64,000 bases of DNA from Cellvibrio japonicus Ueda107 (GCF_000019225.1 NC_010995.1:4224501-4288500); one strand, 5' to 3'; positions 9,249 to 20,881 are shown, numbered from the stretch's first letter. Made by a program: numbers and translations. Notes: generated by a model from the sequence alone, not told the origin.

Positions 9249-9818
9249 ATGAAAACCAATCCCTTGCGCAACCTGATAGCTATCGGCCTACTAAGCAGCG
9301 GCGCCCTGATCAGTACCCAGGTATTGGCCAGCGACCGTATCAGTTACAACTATGTGGGTTTGCAGTTCCTGAATCAGGACCTCGATGACAGCAACTGCGA
9401 CCAGGACGGCCTCAATGCCTATGGCAGCATGGCACTCAACAGCGACTTCTTTGTCCAGGGCTCACTCGCAGACCTGAGTGGCAGCGGTTGCGGTTCTACC
9501 AACCTGAGCGTTGGCCTGGGTTACCGCACCCTGTTTGGCGCTGACTCCAGCCTCTACGGCTCACTGAGTTTCGAACGTATTGATCCGGATCATTTTGATG
9601 ACGATACCGGTATGGTATTGGCTGTCGGTATTCGCGGTTTTATTACCCCGGAAGTTGAAGGTCGTATCGAGCTGGCCCACCATACTGTCTACGACGGCGA
9701 TACCCAACTGAATGCCGGTGCGGCCTATTGGTTCAACGCCCAGTTTGCAGCCACGGGGGACGTTACCCTGGGCTCGGAAACCACAGGTATCGGTATCGGC
9801 CTGCGCATGAATTTCTAA
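9249..9818 (+). CDS. Small outer-membrane beta-barrel protein (Ax21-like)
   Basis: A 189-residue exported protein. A signal peptide runs to about residue 28 (ends QVLAS). The mature part consists of alternating polar and hydrophobic strands and ends in the aromatic residue Phe (GLRMNF), the usual outer-membrane barrel signature. Repeated patterns such as YNYVGLQFLN, GSMALNSDFFVQGSLAD and NLSVGLGYRTLFG resemble the Ax21/YfaZ-like small barrel class of Xanthomonas and relatives. The start is ATG 9249 with a strong AAGGAG site; the upstream open frame lacks coding character. Function unknown. Monocistronic. Confidence 0.7.
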   Translation: MKTNPLRNLIAIGLLSSGALISTQVLASDRISYNYVGLQFLNQDLDDSNCDQDGLNAYGSMALNSDFFVQGSLADLSGSGCGSTNLSVGLGYRTLFGADSSLYGSLSFERIDPDHFDDDTGMVLAVGIRGFITPEVEGRIELAHHTVYDGDTQLNAGAAYWFNAQFAATGDVTLGSETTGIGIGLRMNF

Positions 9819-9919
9819 TGCATTGAGACCCGCAAGGATGCGGAAACCACTCCTCCCCGCTTGTGTTTCCCCGCTTCGCCAGCAACACTGCACACCAACC
9901 CAGATCAACCGAGGGACTG

Positions 9920-11017
9920 ATGTTGAATTCACCATCTCATCAAACACAAGACCACGGCAGTAAAAGCCAAGCCCAGGCGCGCGCCGACCAGATACGGGCA
10001 TTTCGCGCCGAGAGCGATTTGCTGGCCCAGGCCGGGCTCCTGTCCCTGACAGAGGAAAACCGCCAACACATCAATACTTACCATCAACAGGTACTCGACG
10101 ATTTGCGCCGACACCAGGACGTGGACCTGTCCGAAGGCGCGAGGCACCTTTCACTTGGGATGCAAATCGTCTCCTTCCTGGGCGCCAGCGCACTGGCGAC
10201 CAGCTTGTTTTTTCTTTTCTATCAATACTGGGGCTATTTTTCGACCACACAGCAGGTCGTCCTGCTGACACTCGCACCCCTGCTCAGTTTTGGCTTGGCC
10301 CTGGCGACTCGGCGTTTCGACACCAGCGGTTACTACGCAAAACTCATTGGCCTGATTTCCTTTGCCGCGCTGGTACTGCAAATCAATATGCTGGGCAGTA
10401 TTTTTAACATGGCCCCCAGCCCCAATGCCTTTGCGCTGTTTGCAATATATGGTTTTCTGCTGGCGTATCTACTACAGGTACGCTTGTTACTCGCGGCCGC
10501 TATGGCGAGTACCTTTGCGTTTATTGGCGCCCACCTGGGCACCTGGATGGGCGGCTACTGGATTTATTTCGGTGAAAAACCAGAGCACTTTTTCCTGCCT
10601 GCGCTCTTGTTGTTTGCAGTGCCCCTGGTATTTACACAACATCGCTACCACGGCTTTGCCAGCATTTACCAGATACTCTCCAGCATCGCTTTTTTTATTG
10701 CCGTTTTAATTCTCGCCAACTGGGGAGGTGCCAGCTATTTGCCGTGGGAGCGCAAGCCAATTGAAGGCTTTTACCAGGTTATCGGCTTCGGGTTTGCAGC
10801 ACTGCTAATCCTCTACGGGTTACGTGCGGGGCGACCTTACTTGATGCTCACCGGCAATGTATTTTTCGCGCTGTTCCTCTTCACCAAATTTTTCGATTGG
10901 TGGTGGGACTGGCTCCCCAAATATCTCTTCTTTCTGCTGATTGGACTGACCGCCATCCTGGCGATGATGGTGTTTAACCGGTTGCGCAAGTTACAACAGG
11001 GAGGTCATCTATCATGA
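9920..11017 (+). CDS. DUF2157-like predicted multi-pass membrane protein
   Basis: A 365-residue protein. A cytoplasmic helical N-terminus (about 1-75, with QIRAFRAESDLLAQAGLLSL) resembles the DUF2157 leader. About ten hydrophobic segments follow to the C-terminus. DUF2157 proteins are uncharacterised and are often encoded next to a membrane-anchored partner; here the next gene overlaps by four bases (ATGA). ATG 9920 has a GAGGG site; the longer frame from 9863 has none. No catalytic motif was recognised, and transport or envelope roles are both possible. Confidence 0.7.
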   Translation: MLNSPSHQTQDHGSKSQAQARADQIRAFRAESDLLAQAGLLSLTEENRQHINTYHQQVLDDLRRHQDVDLSEGARHLSLGMQIVSFLGASALATSLFFLFYQYWGYFSTTQQVVLLTLAPLLSFGLALATRRFDTSGYYAKLIGLISFAALVLQINMLGSIFNMAPSPNAFALFAIYGFLLAYLLQVRLLLAAAMASTFAFIGAHLGTWMGGYWIYFGEKPEHFFLPALLLFAVPLVFTQHRYHGFASIYQILSSIAFFIAVLILANWGGASYLPWERKPIEGFYQVIGFGFAALLILYGLRAGRPYLMLTGNVFFALFLFTKFFDWWWDWLPKYLFFLLIGLTAILAMMVFNRLRKLQQGGHLS

Positions 11018-11832
11018 AGAAACTGACCATCATCAGCATTGGATTTTTATTAACGACCAACATCCTGCTGCTGGGTAAAGTCTGGTACAACCGCTGGGAG
11101 CCTCATTACGGAGCACTCACCCTGAGCGAAAGGGAACTGCGGCTACCCAGCGGGTACCGCTTCAACAAGGAGAATAGTGGTATCAGCCTGGATCTCACCT
11201 GGAACACCAAAGACGATGACACGCCCAACAGGCTATGGGGATACAATCGGGAGTTAACCTTATCGGACGAACACTTTTCCAGTTTTGGCTTTGCCGCTTG
11301 CAACAATCAATACAGGGAAAGGGCACAACCGGGCTGGATCCTCGTAGAGTTCAATGGCCCTGCATACCGCAACTACCTGGCCTCGATGACTGCCAGACGC
11401 GACCAGCATATTGCCGCTGAACCTACCGATGAAACACTACAAAAAACCTGGCAACAGGAAAAAGATACCCTGGACAAGCGCGTCAGGCAGGTAGCGCAGG
11501 AGGAATCGCGTCTTTTTGTGATTGATGCCGCCGCAAATTCCGCTGTATTGATAAAAAACCAGGTCAGTTTGCAGGCGAAAAATACGCAGACCCAATACCT
11601 TACCCTGCCCGCAAAAATCAGAAGCAGTTACCGCCGTTGCCTGGACAACAACGCCAAGCCGACCAGCATACAAATCGATAGCCTGTTGATCGCCCGGATC
11701 CATGTTCCCAATCGCCTTGCCAGGCAACTACCCAACACCAGCAACAATAATTCAGTTCGCTATCAAGCGACCTTGCGCTATGGCCGCCTGCTTGAACCCT
11801 GGGTTCGGGAGTTGCAAATACTACCCCCGTAG
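11014..11832 (+). CDS. DUF4824-like membrane-anchored protein
   Basis: A 272-residue protein with one N-terminal membrane anchor (about 5-22) and an extracytoplasmic remainder. The segment after the anchor, with LTLSERELRLPSGYRF then ENSGISLDLTW, resembles DUF4824 proteins, which accompany DUF2157 genes in other genomes. Translation is coupled to the upstream gene by an ATGA overlap, so the two products probably act together in the envelope. Function unknown. The gene converges on the dioxygenase gene with a 20-base gap and no obvious terminator. Confidence 0.65.
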   Translation: MKKLTIISIGFLLTTNILLLGKVWYNRWEPHYGALTLSERELRLPSGYRFNKENSGISLDLTWNTKDDDTPNRLWGYNRELTLSDEHFSSFGFAACNNQYRERAQPGWILVEFNGPAYRNYLASMTARRDQHIAAEPTDETLQKTWQQEKDTLDKRVRQVAQEESRLFVIDAAANSAVLIKNQVSLQAKNTQTQYLTLPAKIRSSYRRCLDNNAKPTSIQIDSLLIARIHVPNRLARQLPNTSNNNSVRYQATLRYGRLLEPWVRELQILPP

Positions 11833-11852
11833 TTGCCGGGATAGCTAAAAAA

Positions 11853-12713
11853 CTATTGCGGGATGGGCTGGTGATCACGCGACAAATAGGCACCGCCAGT
11901 GTTGAGTTTGACTTGTCGCCAAATGGGAAGGTCTTCTGAGGCCCAGTAATGGGTAACCAGCGTGCGTCGGGTTCTGTTGTGATCTGCTATCGCCGAGCCG
12001 CCGTGATATAGCTGTCCGTGCCATATAAACACATCCCCAATATCACCGACAAAAATGTCCGGCGTTAATCCTCTCTCCGCCAATTGCGCCTGAATGTAAC
12101 GACGGGCATCGGGCAGTTCATCATTAACTGCCGCCAGTCCTCCATGGGAAAAACGGTAAGGGGGAATGAGGTGGCTTCCGGGGTAGTAGCTCAAGGGGCC
12201 GGCTTCCAGCGTTTGTTTCTCCAAACAGATACTGCTGACAACCATCCGCCCCTCAACCGGGGGAGGCATGTAATAGGTATCAAAGTGATGTGGTTGCTGG
12301 CTGCCCTTGGTAAAGGATAAGGAGTTTACGACCACCGGCACTGCGCCCAACACATCGTTCAGCACTGCCACCAGGCGATGGTGCAAATTCAAGGATCGAC
12401 AGTTGTCAGACACGAGGTACAGATCGTTAATCTTATGGGTGTGATCAATAGCTTCCTGGGGCGCATCGCGCAATTTGATTCGCTTACCGGTCAATGGGCC
12501 ATCCAGGACATCAATCACAACTTCACCGGCGGCCTGGGCGCGCTCCTGTATCAGTTGCGCCACCTCATCTTCAAAGACATTAATATCCTGTGGTGTAAAA
12601 AAACCTTTGAGCACTAAAAAACCATTGCGCGACCAACTGTCCATTTGCTCATCACTGAGTAACTGCCTAGCACTGGAGCCAGCCTTAAACCAACGTTGTA
12701 ATTTATTCCACAT
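11853..12713 (-). CDS. Phytanoyl-CoA dioxygenase-family Fe(II)/2-oxoglutarate oxygenase
   Basis: A 286-residue cytoplasmic enzyme of the PhyH family (PF05721). The facial-triad residues are visible: His and Asp in QQPHHFDTYYMPP and the distal His in WHGQLYHGGS. The 2-oxoglutarate-binding Arg is probably in NRTRRTLVTHYW. The family hydroxylates varied small molecules; this substrate cannot be inferred. It starts 11 bases after the stop of the ABC-F gene on the same strand, implying co-transcription, though a functional link is not obvious. Confidence 0.85.
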   Translation of the reverse strand: MWNKLQRWFKAGSSARQLLSDEQMDSWSRNGFLVLKGFFTPQDINVFEDEVAQLIQERAQAAGEVVIDVLDGPLTGKRIKLRDAPQEAIDHTHKINDLYLVSDNCRSLNLHHRLVAVLNDVLGAVPVVVNSLSFTKGSQQPHHFDTYYMPPPVEGRMVVSSICLEKQTLEAGPLSYYPGSHLIPPYRFSHGGLAAVNDELPDARRYIQAQLAERGLTPDIFVGDIGDVFIWHGQLYHGGSAIADHNRTRRTLVTHYWASEDLPIWRQVKLNTGGAYLSRDHQPIPQ

Positions 12714-12724
12714 AATTAATCCAT

Positions 12725-14617
<1,893 letters not shown>

Positions 14618-14666
14618 GGGGGCGCATTCTAGCAGTTTGTACGCCCTCTACGACGAGGAGATTCTT

Positions 14667-15146
14667 GTGTTTGATACCGGTTCACTGTGGGACTTTTCCC
14701 TTATCCAGTACGCCAAACCCGGTGTGGCAGACGCCTGCCTGACGTTGCAGGACAAGTATGGGGCCGACGTCAACCTGCTGCTGTGGTCCTTGTGGATGGC
14801 ACAGCGGGGTATCCTTCTGGATCAAGCCCGATTGGACCTGGCCCGAAAGCACATCCAACCGTGGCATGCGCAGACAGTCTTGCCGTTGCGCCAACTGCGG
14901 CGTGCGCTGAAAGCCCAATATGGCACTGCGGATAAACGCATTGAAGCCGTGCGCGCGAAGATTAAAGCGGCTGAACTGGCCGCCGAACAGCAAGTGCAGT
15001 ATTCACTCGAACAACTGTGCAACACCTGGCCACCGGCCAATGGAACGACCCCGGCCACTAACCTGGCAATTTACTTTGAGGATGTGGGAATCGCAGAAAA
15101 GGACTGGCCAGAATGGTATCGACAACTCGCCCTTCAGGATGAGTAG
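14667..15146 (+). CDS. TIGR02444-family (DUF2390) conserved protein
   Basis: A 159-residue protein of unknown function belonging to the TIGR02444 group; the N-terminus FDTGSLWDFSLIQYAKPGV then ACLTLQDKYGADVNLLLWSLW is diagnostic. The frame is open back to ATG 14616, which would overlap the start of the divergent ABC-F gene. GTG 14667 has a GAGGAG RBS 6 nt upstream and aligns with the usual family start, so it is preferred. Pairing with a divergent YheS gene is seen in pseudomonads, by recollection. The protein has no membrane segment. Confidence 0.85.
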   Translation: MFDTGSLWDFSLIQYAKPGVADACLTLQDKYGADVNLLLWSLWMAQRGILLDQARLDLARKHIQPWHAQTVLPLRQLRRALKAQYGTADKRIEAVRAKIKAAELAAEQQVQYSLEQLCNTWPPANGTTPATNLAIYFEDVGIAEKDWPEWYRQLALQDE

Positions 15147-15149
15147 CCT

Positions 15150-15179
15150 GGAAAAAACAAAACCCCGCTCAGCGGGGTT
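15150..15179 (-). terminator. Rho-independent terminator, minus strand
   Basis: AACCCCGCT-C-AGCGGGGTT (15161-15179) is followed on the minus strand by TTGTTTTTT. The T-run direction assigns it to the small minus-strand gene ending at 15245; it may also help insulate the TIGR02444-type gene. Confidence 0.75.
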
Positions 15180-15244
15180 GGCAAGGGGTAGCTGTTACGA
15201 CATGGCTGTGGTCACTGCACCCGATGTCGACCTGAGACACTGCC

Positions 15245-15490
15245 TCAGGCCGCACGATACTGTTTAAGCACATCCGATACTTTGGGTTCAGAGGCGTGAA
15301 TGAACTCGATAAATTCGCCCACCCCCACTTCGGCGTCCTCGCGACTGTCAAAGGGCCCGATATCCACCCCCTCTCGGGTGGTGTAATACCAGTAACCGCC
15401 TTTCTGCAGATAGCGCACCCTGCGTGGTGGCGCCTCACCCTTCTCACCGCTTCTGTTAGTGGTATCACTCTTGTTCAGACTTGTCATCAT
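15245..15490 (-). CDS. Small conserved protein (DUF6316-like)
   Basis: An 81-residue soluble protein. The central segment GGYWYYTTREGVDIGPFDS, followed by an acidic helix (REDAEVGVGEFIEFI), recalls DUF6316 proteins of marine gammaproteobacteria; no function is known. Two consecutive ATG codons (15490, 15487) follow GAGGAG; the second has the better spacing. It has its own terminator and stands alone between convergent and same-strand neighbours. Confidence 0.65.
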   Translation of the reverse strand: MMTSLNKSDTTNRSGEKGEAPPRRVRYLQKGGYWYYTTREGVDIGPFDSREDAEVGVGEFIEFIHASEPKVSDVLKQYRAA

Positions 15491-15670
15491 GTACTCCTCG
15501 ATACTGGCGTGACAAAGGTTCCTTTTGCAAATGGCGATCAGAAATCGCTCGCCTGATTATAAACACCCGCAAGCATCCATCACTAGATTTAGTTTGTCTC
15601 TAAATATGTATTTTTTATAACCGGCGCTGTGACATTTTCCCGTTTTAGCCCAAAGGGGCAAACCTGGCCG

Positions 15671-16543
15671 TTATTCCAGCCATTTAAGGGCAGGTGGCAG
15701 GGAAAAAGGATCATGCAACGGCGGCGTTTCTGCCCAGAGGGATAGGGGCGGAGCGAGGCATTGGCCCGCGTTGACCGATGGGCGGGATGAAGGCATTAAC
15801 AGCGATGCTTTTACCAGGGTTATGGCGTATTTCTCTAACAGCGGAGCAATCTTTTCCAATGCGGCGAGCGTCGACGGATAGGGGTGACCTATGGCCACCG
15901 CACTGCCTTGCCGGCGGGCAGTTGCCATCGCCAATTCCAACTGGCTGGCGACATGGGCAGGTTCGGGGCGGTCATCCAGGAAGACATCGCGTTTGCGATT
16001 AGGGAGTCCGGCAGCCTCTGCCATGGCCTGGGCACGGGTTTTTGCCGTTGTACGGCTGTCGACAAAATAAAGCCCGCGCTGCTTCAGCTCCGCCATCAAC
16101 CAGCGCATAGGTTCCTCTTCCTGGGTCAGCTGGCTGCCGGTGTGGTTATTCACCCCGCGCACATGGGGAATATCCGCCAGGTTCCGCTCAAGTACCTGCA
16201 AAAAGGTTTCCCGGGACATACCACTCTCCAGGCCACCCTTACCCAAAGGCAGGTGCTGTTCGTTACTCATGGGGGCGTGAAGCATGATTTCCTTGCCCCT
16301 GCGATAGGCGCGCTCGGCCAATTCGCGACCATGGGGTGTAAACGGAAGTACCGCAAGGGTGTAGTCCCCAGACAAGTCCGCTGCCCGACGGCCTGCGTCG
16401 AGGTTGTAACCAATATCATCAATAATGATGGCCAATTGCCCTGCCTGGAGTTCCAGGCTAGACACGGCAAGCACCAGCATCGACAGCCAGCGCATTAACC
16501 TGTGGGCAAGGCTAGGGACGGGGAGTGGATTGCTCACTGCCAA
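15671..16543 (-). CDS. Divergent polysaccharide deacetylase family protein (YibQ-like)
   Basis: A roughly 290-residue exported protein of the divergent polysaccharide deacetylase family (PF04748). A signal peptide (SMLVLAVSSLELQAG) is followed by the NodB-like barrel with IIIDDIGYN, GVNNHTGSQLT and YFVDSRTTAKT. Family members are thought to be periplasmic and to act on a glycan, but the activity is unproven. No start codon has a clear RBS: TTG 16543, GTG 16537 and ATG 16495 are candidates. The upstream two overlap the end of ctpA by about 30 bases. It is the last gene of the gpmI-envC-ctpA run, an order widely conserved in gammaproteobacteria. Confidence 0.87.
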   Translation of the reverse strand: MAVSNPLPVPSLAHRLMRWLSMLVLAVSSLELQAGQLAIIIDDIGYNLDAGRRAADLSGDYTLAVLPFTPHGRELAERAYRRGKEIMLHAPMSNEQHLPLGKGGLESGMSRETFLQVLERNLADIPHVRGVNNHTGSQLTQEEEPMRWLMAELKQRGLYFVDSRTTAKTRAQAMAEAAGLPNRKRDVFLDDRPEPAHVASQLELAMATARRQGSAVAIGHPYPSTLAALEKIAPLLEKYAITLVKASLLMPSSRPSVNAGQCLAPPLSLWAETPPLHDPFSLPPALKWLE

Positions 16544-17957
16544 GGTCGGGCGTAATGCTGATATCCGGTGCTATGGCAGGCGCAGGCTGGGCCGGTGCCG
16601 GCTCGGGTTGTTTGACCGGGGAGGACTGGATAAAGATGTGCAAGCCCTTGAGCAGGTTGAGCGCCTCGTGCAACTGGTTGTCTTCCTTTAACAGTTGCGC
16701 GCTGGTGATGCGTTTTTCCTGGCGCGACTTGCTATTGCTCTCCCGCCCATCCTTGCGATTCAGGTGGCCGGCGAGGTCTGCCTCGGTCGTGCCCTGTACT
16801 GTGCTTATCTCAGCGATCTTAACCCGCTCCACTTCGACATCCGGCTCTATCCCCTGGGCCTGGATACTGCGCCCCAGGGGTGTGTAGTAAAGGGCGGTGG
16901 TCAGTTTGACGGCGCGATCCTGGCTGATAGGGATGACTGTCTGTACCGAACCCTTGCCAAAGCTGCGCGTTCCCATAATGACCGCGCGCTTGTGGTCTTG
17001 CAAGGCGCCGGCCACGATTTCCGAGGCTGAAGCCGAGCCATCGTTGATCAATACCACCAGCGGCAAACCATTGGCCAGGTCACCGGCTTCAGCATTGTAG
17101 TGAATATTGCTGTTTTCCAAGCGCCCCTGGGTATATACCACCATGCCGCCATCCAGGAAGGCATCGGCGACCTCCACAGAGGATTGCAACACCCCGCCGG
17201 GGTTATTGCGCAAGTCCAGCACTATGCCTTTGGTTTTCGGATTTTTTTCCAGGTGAATGCGCAGTTTTTGCAGCATTTCAGTGCCGGTATTGAGCTGGAA
17301 TTGGGAAATGCGAATGTAGAAATAATCGTCTTCCAACACCCGGGTGCGGATACTTTGTACTTTGATGATGTCGCGCACCAACTCAAAATCGATAGGTTGA
17401 TCCACTCCCTGGCGCATCACACCCAGCTTGATCTTGCTGCCTTTGGGGCCGCGCATCATGTTAACGGCCTTATTGAGATCCATGCCTTTAACCGGCTGAT
17501 CGTCGAGGCGAATAATCACATCGCCGCTGAGAATACCGGCGCGCGCTGATGGACTGTCATCAATGGGGGTCACGACTTTGACAAAACCATCCTCCAGGCT
17601 GACTTCCAGGCCTACCCCGCCGAACTCACCGGACGTATTGGCCTGCAAATCGGCGAAGGCATCTTTGCCCAGGTAGGCGGAGTGGGGGTCGAGCTCGGCA
17701 ATCATGCCGCGAATAGCGTATTCCAGCAGTTGGGAATCGCTGATCTCCTCAACATAGCCATTGCGGATCTGGTCATAGACACGCGTGAAGGTACGCAGGT
17801 CTTCCAGCGGTAACAGGGCAGGTGGAGACTGCTCGGCAGATTGCGATCCGGTGTCCTGGGCGGACAGAGGACTAACCCATAGTGGCGCAGCCATACAGGC
17901 CAACACCATCAGCAGGCGGGCTGGTTTACAGGCAGGTGTCAGTAACGCGCACAACAT
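16512..17957 (-). CDS. ctpA: Carboxy-terminal processing protease, S41 family
   Basis: A periplasmic serine protease of the CtpA/Prc family, 481 residues from ATG 17957 (GGAG 6 nt upstream; a longer frame to 18032 lacks support). After a signal peptide ending PLSAQ come the N-terminal helical domain, a PDZ domain (about 95-185; GVGLEVSLEDG, SARAGILSGDVI) and the protease core. The nucleophile Ser is in NDGSASASEI and the general-base Lys in FGKGSVQT. In other gammaproteobacteria CtpA trims peptidoglycan hydrolases or other envelope proteins. The location next to envC, an amidase activator, fits a role in cell-wall remodelling. The C-terminal tail is Pro/Ala-rich. Confidence 0.93.
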   Translation of the reverse strand: MLCALLTPACKPARLLMVLACMAAPLWVSPLSAQDTGSQSAEQSPPALLPLEDLRTFTRVYDQIRNGYVEEISDSQLLEYAIRGMIAELDPHSAYLGKDAFADLQANTSGEFGGVGLEVSLEDGFVKVVTPIDDSPSARAGILSGDVIIRLDDQPVKGMDLNKAVNMMRGPKGSKIKLGVMRQGVDQPIDFELVRDIIKVQSIRTRVLEDDYFYIRISQFQLNTGTEMLQKLRIHLEKNPKTKGIVLDLRNNPGGVLQSSVEVADAFLDGGMVVYTQGRLENSNIHYNAEAGDLANGLPLVVLINDGSASASEIVAGALQDHKRAVIMGTRSFGKGSVQTVIPISQDRAVKLTTALYYTPLGRSIQAQGIEPDVEVERVKIAEISTVQGTTEADLAGHLNRKDGRESNSKSRQEKRITSAQLLKEDNQLHEALNLLKGLHIFIQSSPVKQPEPAPAQPAPAIAPDISITPDLGSEQSTPRP

Positions 17958-18048
17958 GAAAACTCCGCAGGCTCCTCGCCAGATTCGCACAACAGGACAT
18001 CCCGTTGCCGACAATAAAAGACTACACAGCATCGCAGGGAATAAGGCA

Positions 18049-19227
18049 TCACCCTCGCGCTAACCAGGCGCCCGGATCTATGGGTTTACCCTGGTAACGT
18101 ATTTCAAAATAAAGCCCATTGCTGGACTGGCCACCACTGTTGCCAACTCGCGCGATGGTATCACCTGCGCTGACCAATTCACCGGCTTTTTTCAGCAATT
18201 CCTGGTTATGGGCATAGAGGCTCATATAGCCCTCGCCATGGTCGACAATAATCAGCAGCCCATGCCCGCCAAAATAATCGGCAAAAACCACCCGGCCATG
18301 ATGTACCGCAACCACTGAATTACCGGCAGGCGCACTGATATAGGCGCCGCTCCAGTTGATCTGTCCGGCAATACGCGCACTGCCGAAACGATGGATCATA
18401 CTGCCTTGTGTCGGCCAGGGCATACGTCCCTTGCGCTTGCTGAAGCGCTCGCCACCCGGCGGCAGGGGCACATAGGCGGGCGACTGGGCCGCGCCTGCCA
18501 CACGCTTGGCGACCTGGTTCATCAAGGCCTGCAGGCGATTGCGATCCTGCACTGCCTGGCGCAGGGCTTCCTGTTTATCCTTGAGGCTGTGGTTAACTTT
18601 GGCCAGCGCTGACTGGCGCTGGCCATGCAGCTTTTTTAGCTGGTTACGCTGCCTATCCAGTTGCTCCTGTAATCCGCGCAACTCGTCTGTGCGCTGGACA
18701 ATAGCCGGGGTCAGGTTATCGATCTGTGCAATGGTTTCCCGGTAGCCGGCCAATTTCTGGTTATGTGCTGCCATGAAATAACTGTGGTATTTCATGATGC
18801 GCGCAAAATCACCGGGCGACTCCTGGTTGAACAACACCTTGAGTTCACTTTGTTGGCCCAGGCGGTGGCTGGCGCGCACCTGCTCGGTCAGTTGCGCCAG
18901 CTGCGCTTGCTGCTGGCGCTCCAGTGCAGCGCGCTCATGTTCCAGTTTGTTGAGTTCCTGTTGCTGCTGCTTCAATTCCTGATTGATCTTATCCGCCTTT
19001 TTTTGCAGCTCGTTAATGTCCTTTTCGGACTTCTCGACTTCTTTCTGCAATTCAGTGCGGGTTCCCTGGACCGATTTCAACTCTTTCTGCAACGCCTCTA
19101 TATCGCGCTGCAATTTGGCCATTTCCTCCTGATTGGCAAATACCGGCACGGTCGCCAGCAACAGGGCAAAGGCAACCAGGGCTGTAGCACAGGGTGAAAG
19201 AAATCGGCGGGAAAGGCTGCTGGTCAT
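18049..19227 (-). CDS. envC: Murein hydrolase activator EnvC (M23 family)
   Basis: A periplasmic activator of cell-separation amidases. A signal peptide ends VPVFA (about 30). A long coiled coil (about 35-250, heptads rich in Lys/Glu/Gln) follows, then a C-terminal LytM/M23 domain (about 280-390; QINWSGAYISAPAG, VDHGEGYMSLYAHN). The zinc ligands of active M23 enzymes appear partly replaced, as is usual for EnvC, which is catalytically inactive. ATG 19227 is chosen because the longer frame (TTG 19290) would start inside the gpmI terminator. It lies between gpmI and ctpA on the same strand. Confidence 0.92.
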   Translation of the reverse strand: MTSSLSRRFLSPCATALVAFALLLATVPVFANQEEMAKLQRDIEALQKELKSVQGTRTELQKEVEKSEKDINELQKKADKINQELKQQQQELNKLEHERAALERQQQAQLAQLTEQVRASHRLGQQSELKVLFNQESPGDFARIMKYHSYFMAAHNQKLAGYRETIAQIDNLTPAIVQRTDELRGLQEQLDRQRNQLKKLHGQRQSALAKVNHSLKDKQEALRQAVQDRNRLQALMNQVAKRVAGAAQSPAYVPLPPGGERFSKRKGRMPWPTQGSMIHRFGSARIAGQINWSGAYISAPAGNSVVAVHHGRVVFADYFGGHGLLIIVDHGEGYMSLYAHNQELLKKAGELVSAGDTIARVGNSGGQSSNGLYFEIRYQGKPIDPGAWLARG

Positions 19228-19280
19228 GAGCAATTCAAATCCGTGGCTTGTCTTGCGGCTGATCGATGATAACGCCTGGT

Positions 19281-19317
19281 GGAAAAACAAAACCCGGATT
19301 GCGCGGCAATCCGGGTT
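19281..19317 (-). terminator. Rho-independent terminator after gpmI
   Basis: A 12-bp perfect stem (AACCCGGATTGC / GCAATCCGGGTT, 19291-19317, 3-nt loop) is followed on the minus strand by TTGTTTTT. It separates gpmI from envC and shows that envC may need its own promoter or read-through. Confidence 0.85.
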
Positions 19318-19330
19318 GGTTCAGTAGGCT

Positions 19331-20881
19331 TTAACCTTCGAGGGTGATGAGGTTGCGGCCAGTCATCTCTTTCGGTTGTGGCAAGTCCATCAAGGCCAGT
19401 ATGGTCGGCGCCACATCCGCCAGCGAACCGCCGGAAGCCAGTTTTCCCTTGCGGCTGCTAACAAAAATAAACGGAACCGGCAGGGTCGAGTGCTGGGTGT
19501 GGGGCTGGCCGGTTTCCTCGTCAAACATTTCCTCCACGTTGCCGTGGTCAGCGGTAATCAGGGCTTCGCCGTCCACTTTTTTCACTGCAGCCAATACCCG
19601 GCCCAAGGCAACGTCTACCGCTTCCACCGCTTTAACCGCGGCATCAAACAGACCGGAATGGCCCACCATATCGCAGTTGGCATAGTTACAGATAATGGCG
19701 TCGTACTTGCCCGACTCTATGGCCTCAACCAGTTTATCGGTCACTTCCGGCGCACTCATTTCCGGTTGCAGATCATAGGTGGCAACCTTGGGTGAAGGCA
19801 CCAGGATGCGGTCTTCACCGGGGTATACCACTTCATTACCGCCGTTGAAGAAAAAGGTCACGTGGGCGTATTTTTCCGTTTCGGCAATACGCAGCTGGGT
19901 TTTTCCCAGGCCGGCAATATATTCGCCAAAGGAATTGCTCAGATCCTCGGGAGGGAAGGCGATAGGGGCTTTAATGTCCGATGCATATTCGGTGGTCTGT
20001 ACGAAATGGGCGATGGCCGGATGCGTCTCACCGCGATCAAAACCGGTAAAGTTTTCGTCGATCAGCGCGCGGGTAATTTCACGGGCGCGGTCGGGGCGGA
20101 AGTTCATGAAAATTACTGAGTCGCCATCATTAATGGTGGCCACTTCTTCATCTTCACCACAGATAACCGTGGCTTTTACAAATTCGTCGTTCTCACCGCG
20201 CTCGTAAGCGGCTTTCAGGCCGTCCACGGCGGTAAGCGCATCAAACTCGGCCTCACCGGTGACCATAACATCGTAGGCAGTTTTCACGCGATCCCAACGG
20301 TTGTCGCGGTCGAGTGCGAAATAGCGGCCCACGATAGAGGCGACGCGACCGGTACCGAGCTTGGCAAACACATCCTGGGCTTTTTGCAGCGAGGCTTCTG
20401 CGCTGCGTGGCGGGGTATCACGGCCGTCGAGGAACGCATGTAAGTAGACTTGTTTGGCACCACGCTCCACCGCCATATTGATCATGGCGTAGAGGTGATC
20501 CTGGTGGCTGTGTACACCACCTTCGGACAGGAGGCCGAGGATATGCACCGCCCTGTCGTTGGCGATAGCACTGTCGATTGCCTTCACATATTCGGGGTTG
20601 GTAAAGAAATCGCCATCGCTGATCGATTTATTGATACGGGTAAAACTCTGGTAAACCACACGGCCGGCACCGATGGTGGTGTGCCCCACTTCGGAGTTAC
20701 CCATCTGGCCCGCAGGCAGGCCAACGGCCATGCCGGAGGTATCGATCAGGGTATTGGGGCAGGTTTTCCAGAGGTTGTCATATACCGGAGTCTGCGCCGC
20801 GTAAACGGCGTTGTATTTGGTTCGTTCCGAATAGCCATAGCCGTCGAGGATCAGCAGAACTACAGGTTTCTTGGCGCTCAT
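19331..20881 (-). CDS. gpmI: 2,3-bisphosphoglycerate-independent phosphoglycerate mutase
   Basis: Interconverts 3- and 2-phosphoglycerate in glycolysis and gluconeogenesis using two Mn ions. At 516 residues it is full length. Metal-binding motifs [11 protein letters not shown] at the N-terminus and [12 protein letters not shown] near the C-terminus are intact, as is the phosphoserine region with [20 protein letters not shown]. Substrate-binding segments DGRDTPP and [14 protein letters not shown] are present. It is the first gene of the gpmI-envC-ctpA-deacetylase run but ends in a strong terminator. It is divergent from the rhodanese gene. Confidence 0.97.
   Translation of the reverse strand: MSAKKPVVLLILDGYGYSERTKYNAVYAAQTPVYDNLWKTCPNTLIDTSGMAVGLPAGQMGNSEVGHTTIGAGRVVYQSFTRINKSISDGDFFTNPEYVKAIDSAIANDRAVHILGLLSEGGVHSHQDHLYAMINMAVERGAKQVYLHAFLDGRDTPPRSAEASLQKAQDVFAKLGTGRVASIVGRYFALDRDNRWDRVKTAYDVMVTGEAEFDALTAVDGLKAAYERGENDEFVKATVICGEDEEVATINDGDSVIFMNFRPDRAREITRALIDENFTGFDRGETHPAIAHFVQTTEYASDIKAPIAFPPEDLSNSFGEYIAGLGKTQLRIAETEKYAHVTFFFNGGNEVVYPGEDRILVPSPKVATYDLQPEMSAPEVTDKLVEAIESGKYDAIICNYANCDMVGHSGLFDAAVKAVEAVDVALGRVLAAVKKVDGEALITADHGNVEEMFDEETGQPHTQHSTLPVPFIFVSSRKGKLASGGSLADVAPTILALMDLPQPKEMTGRNLITLEG

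Noticed and set aside
19228..19290. N-terminal extension of envC from TTG 19290
   Set aside because: It would begin in the T-run of the gpmI terminator; ATG 19227 precedes the signal peptide.
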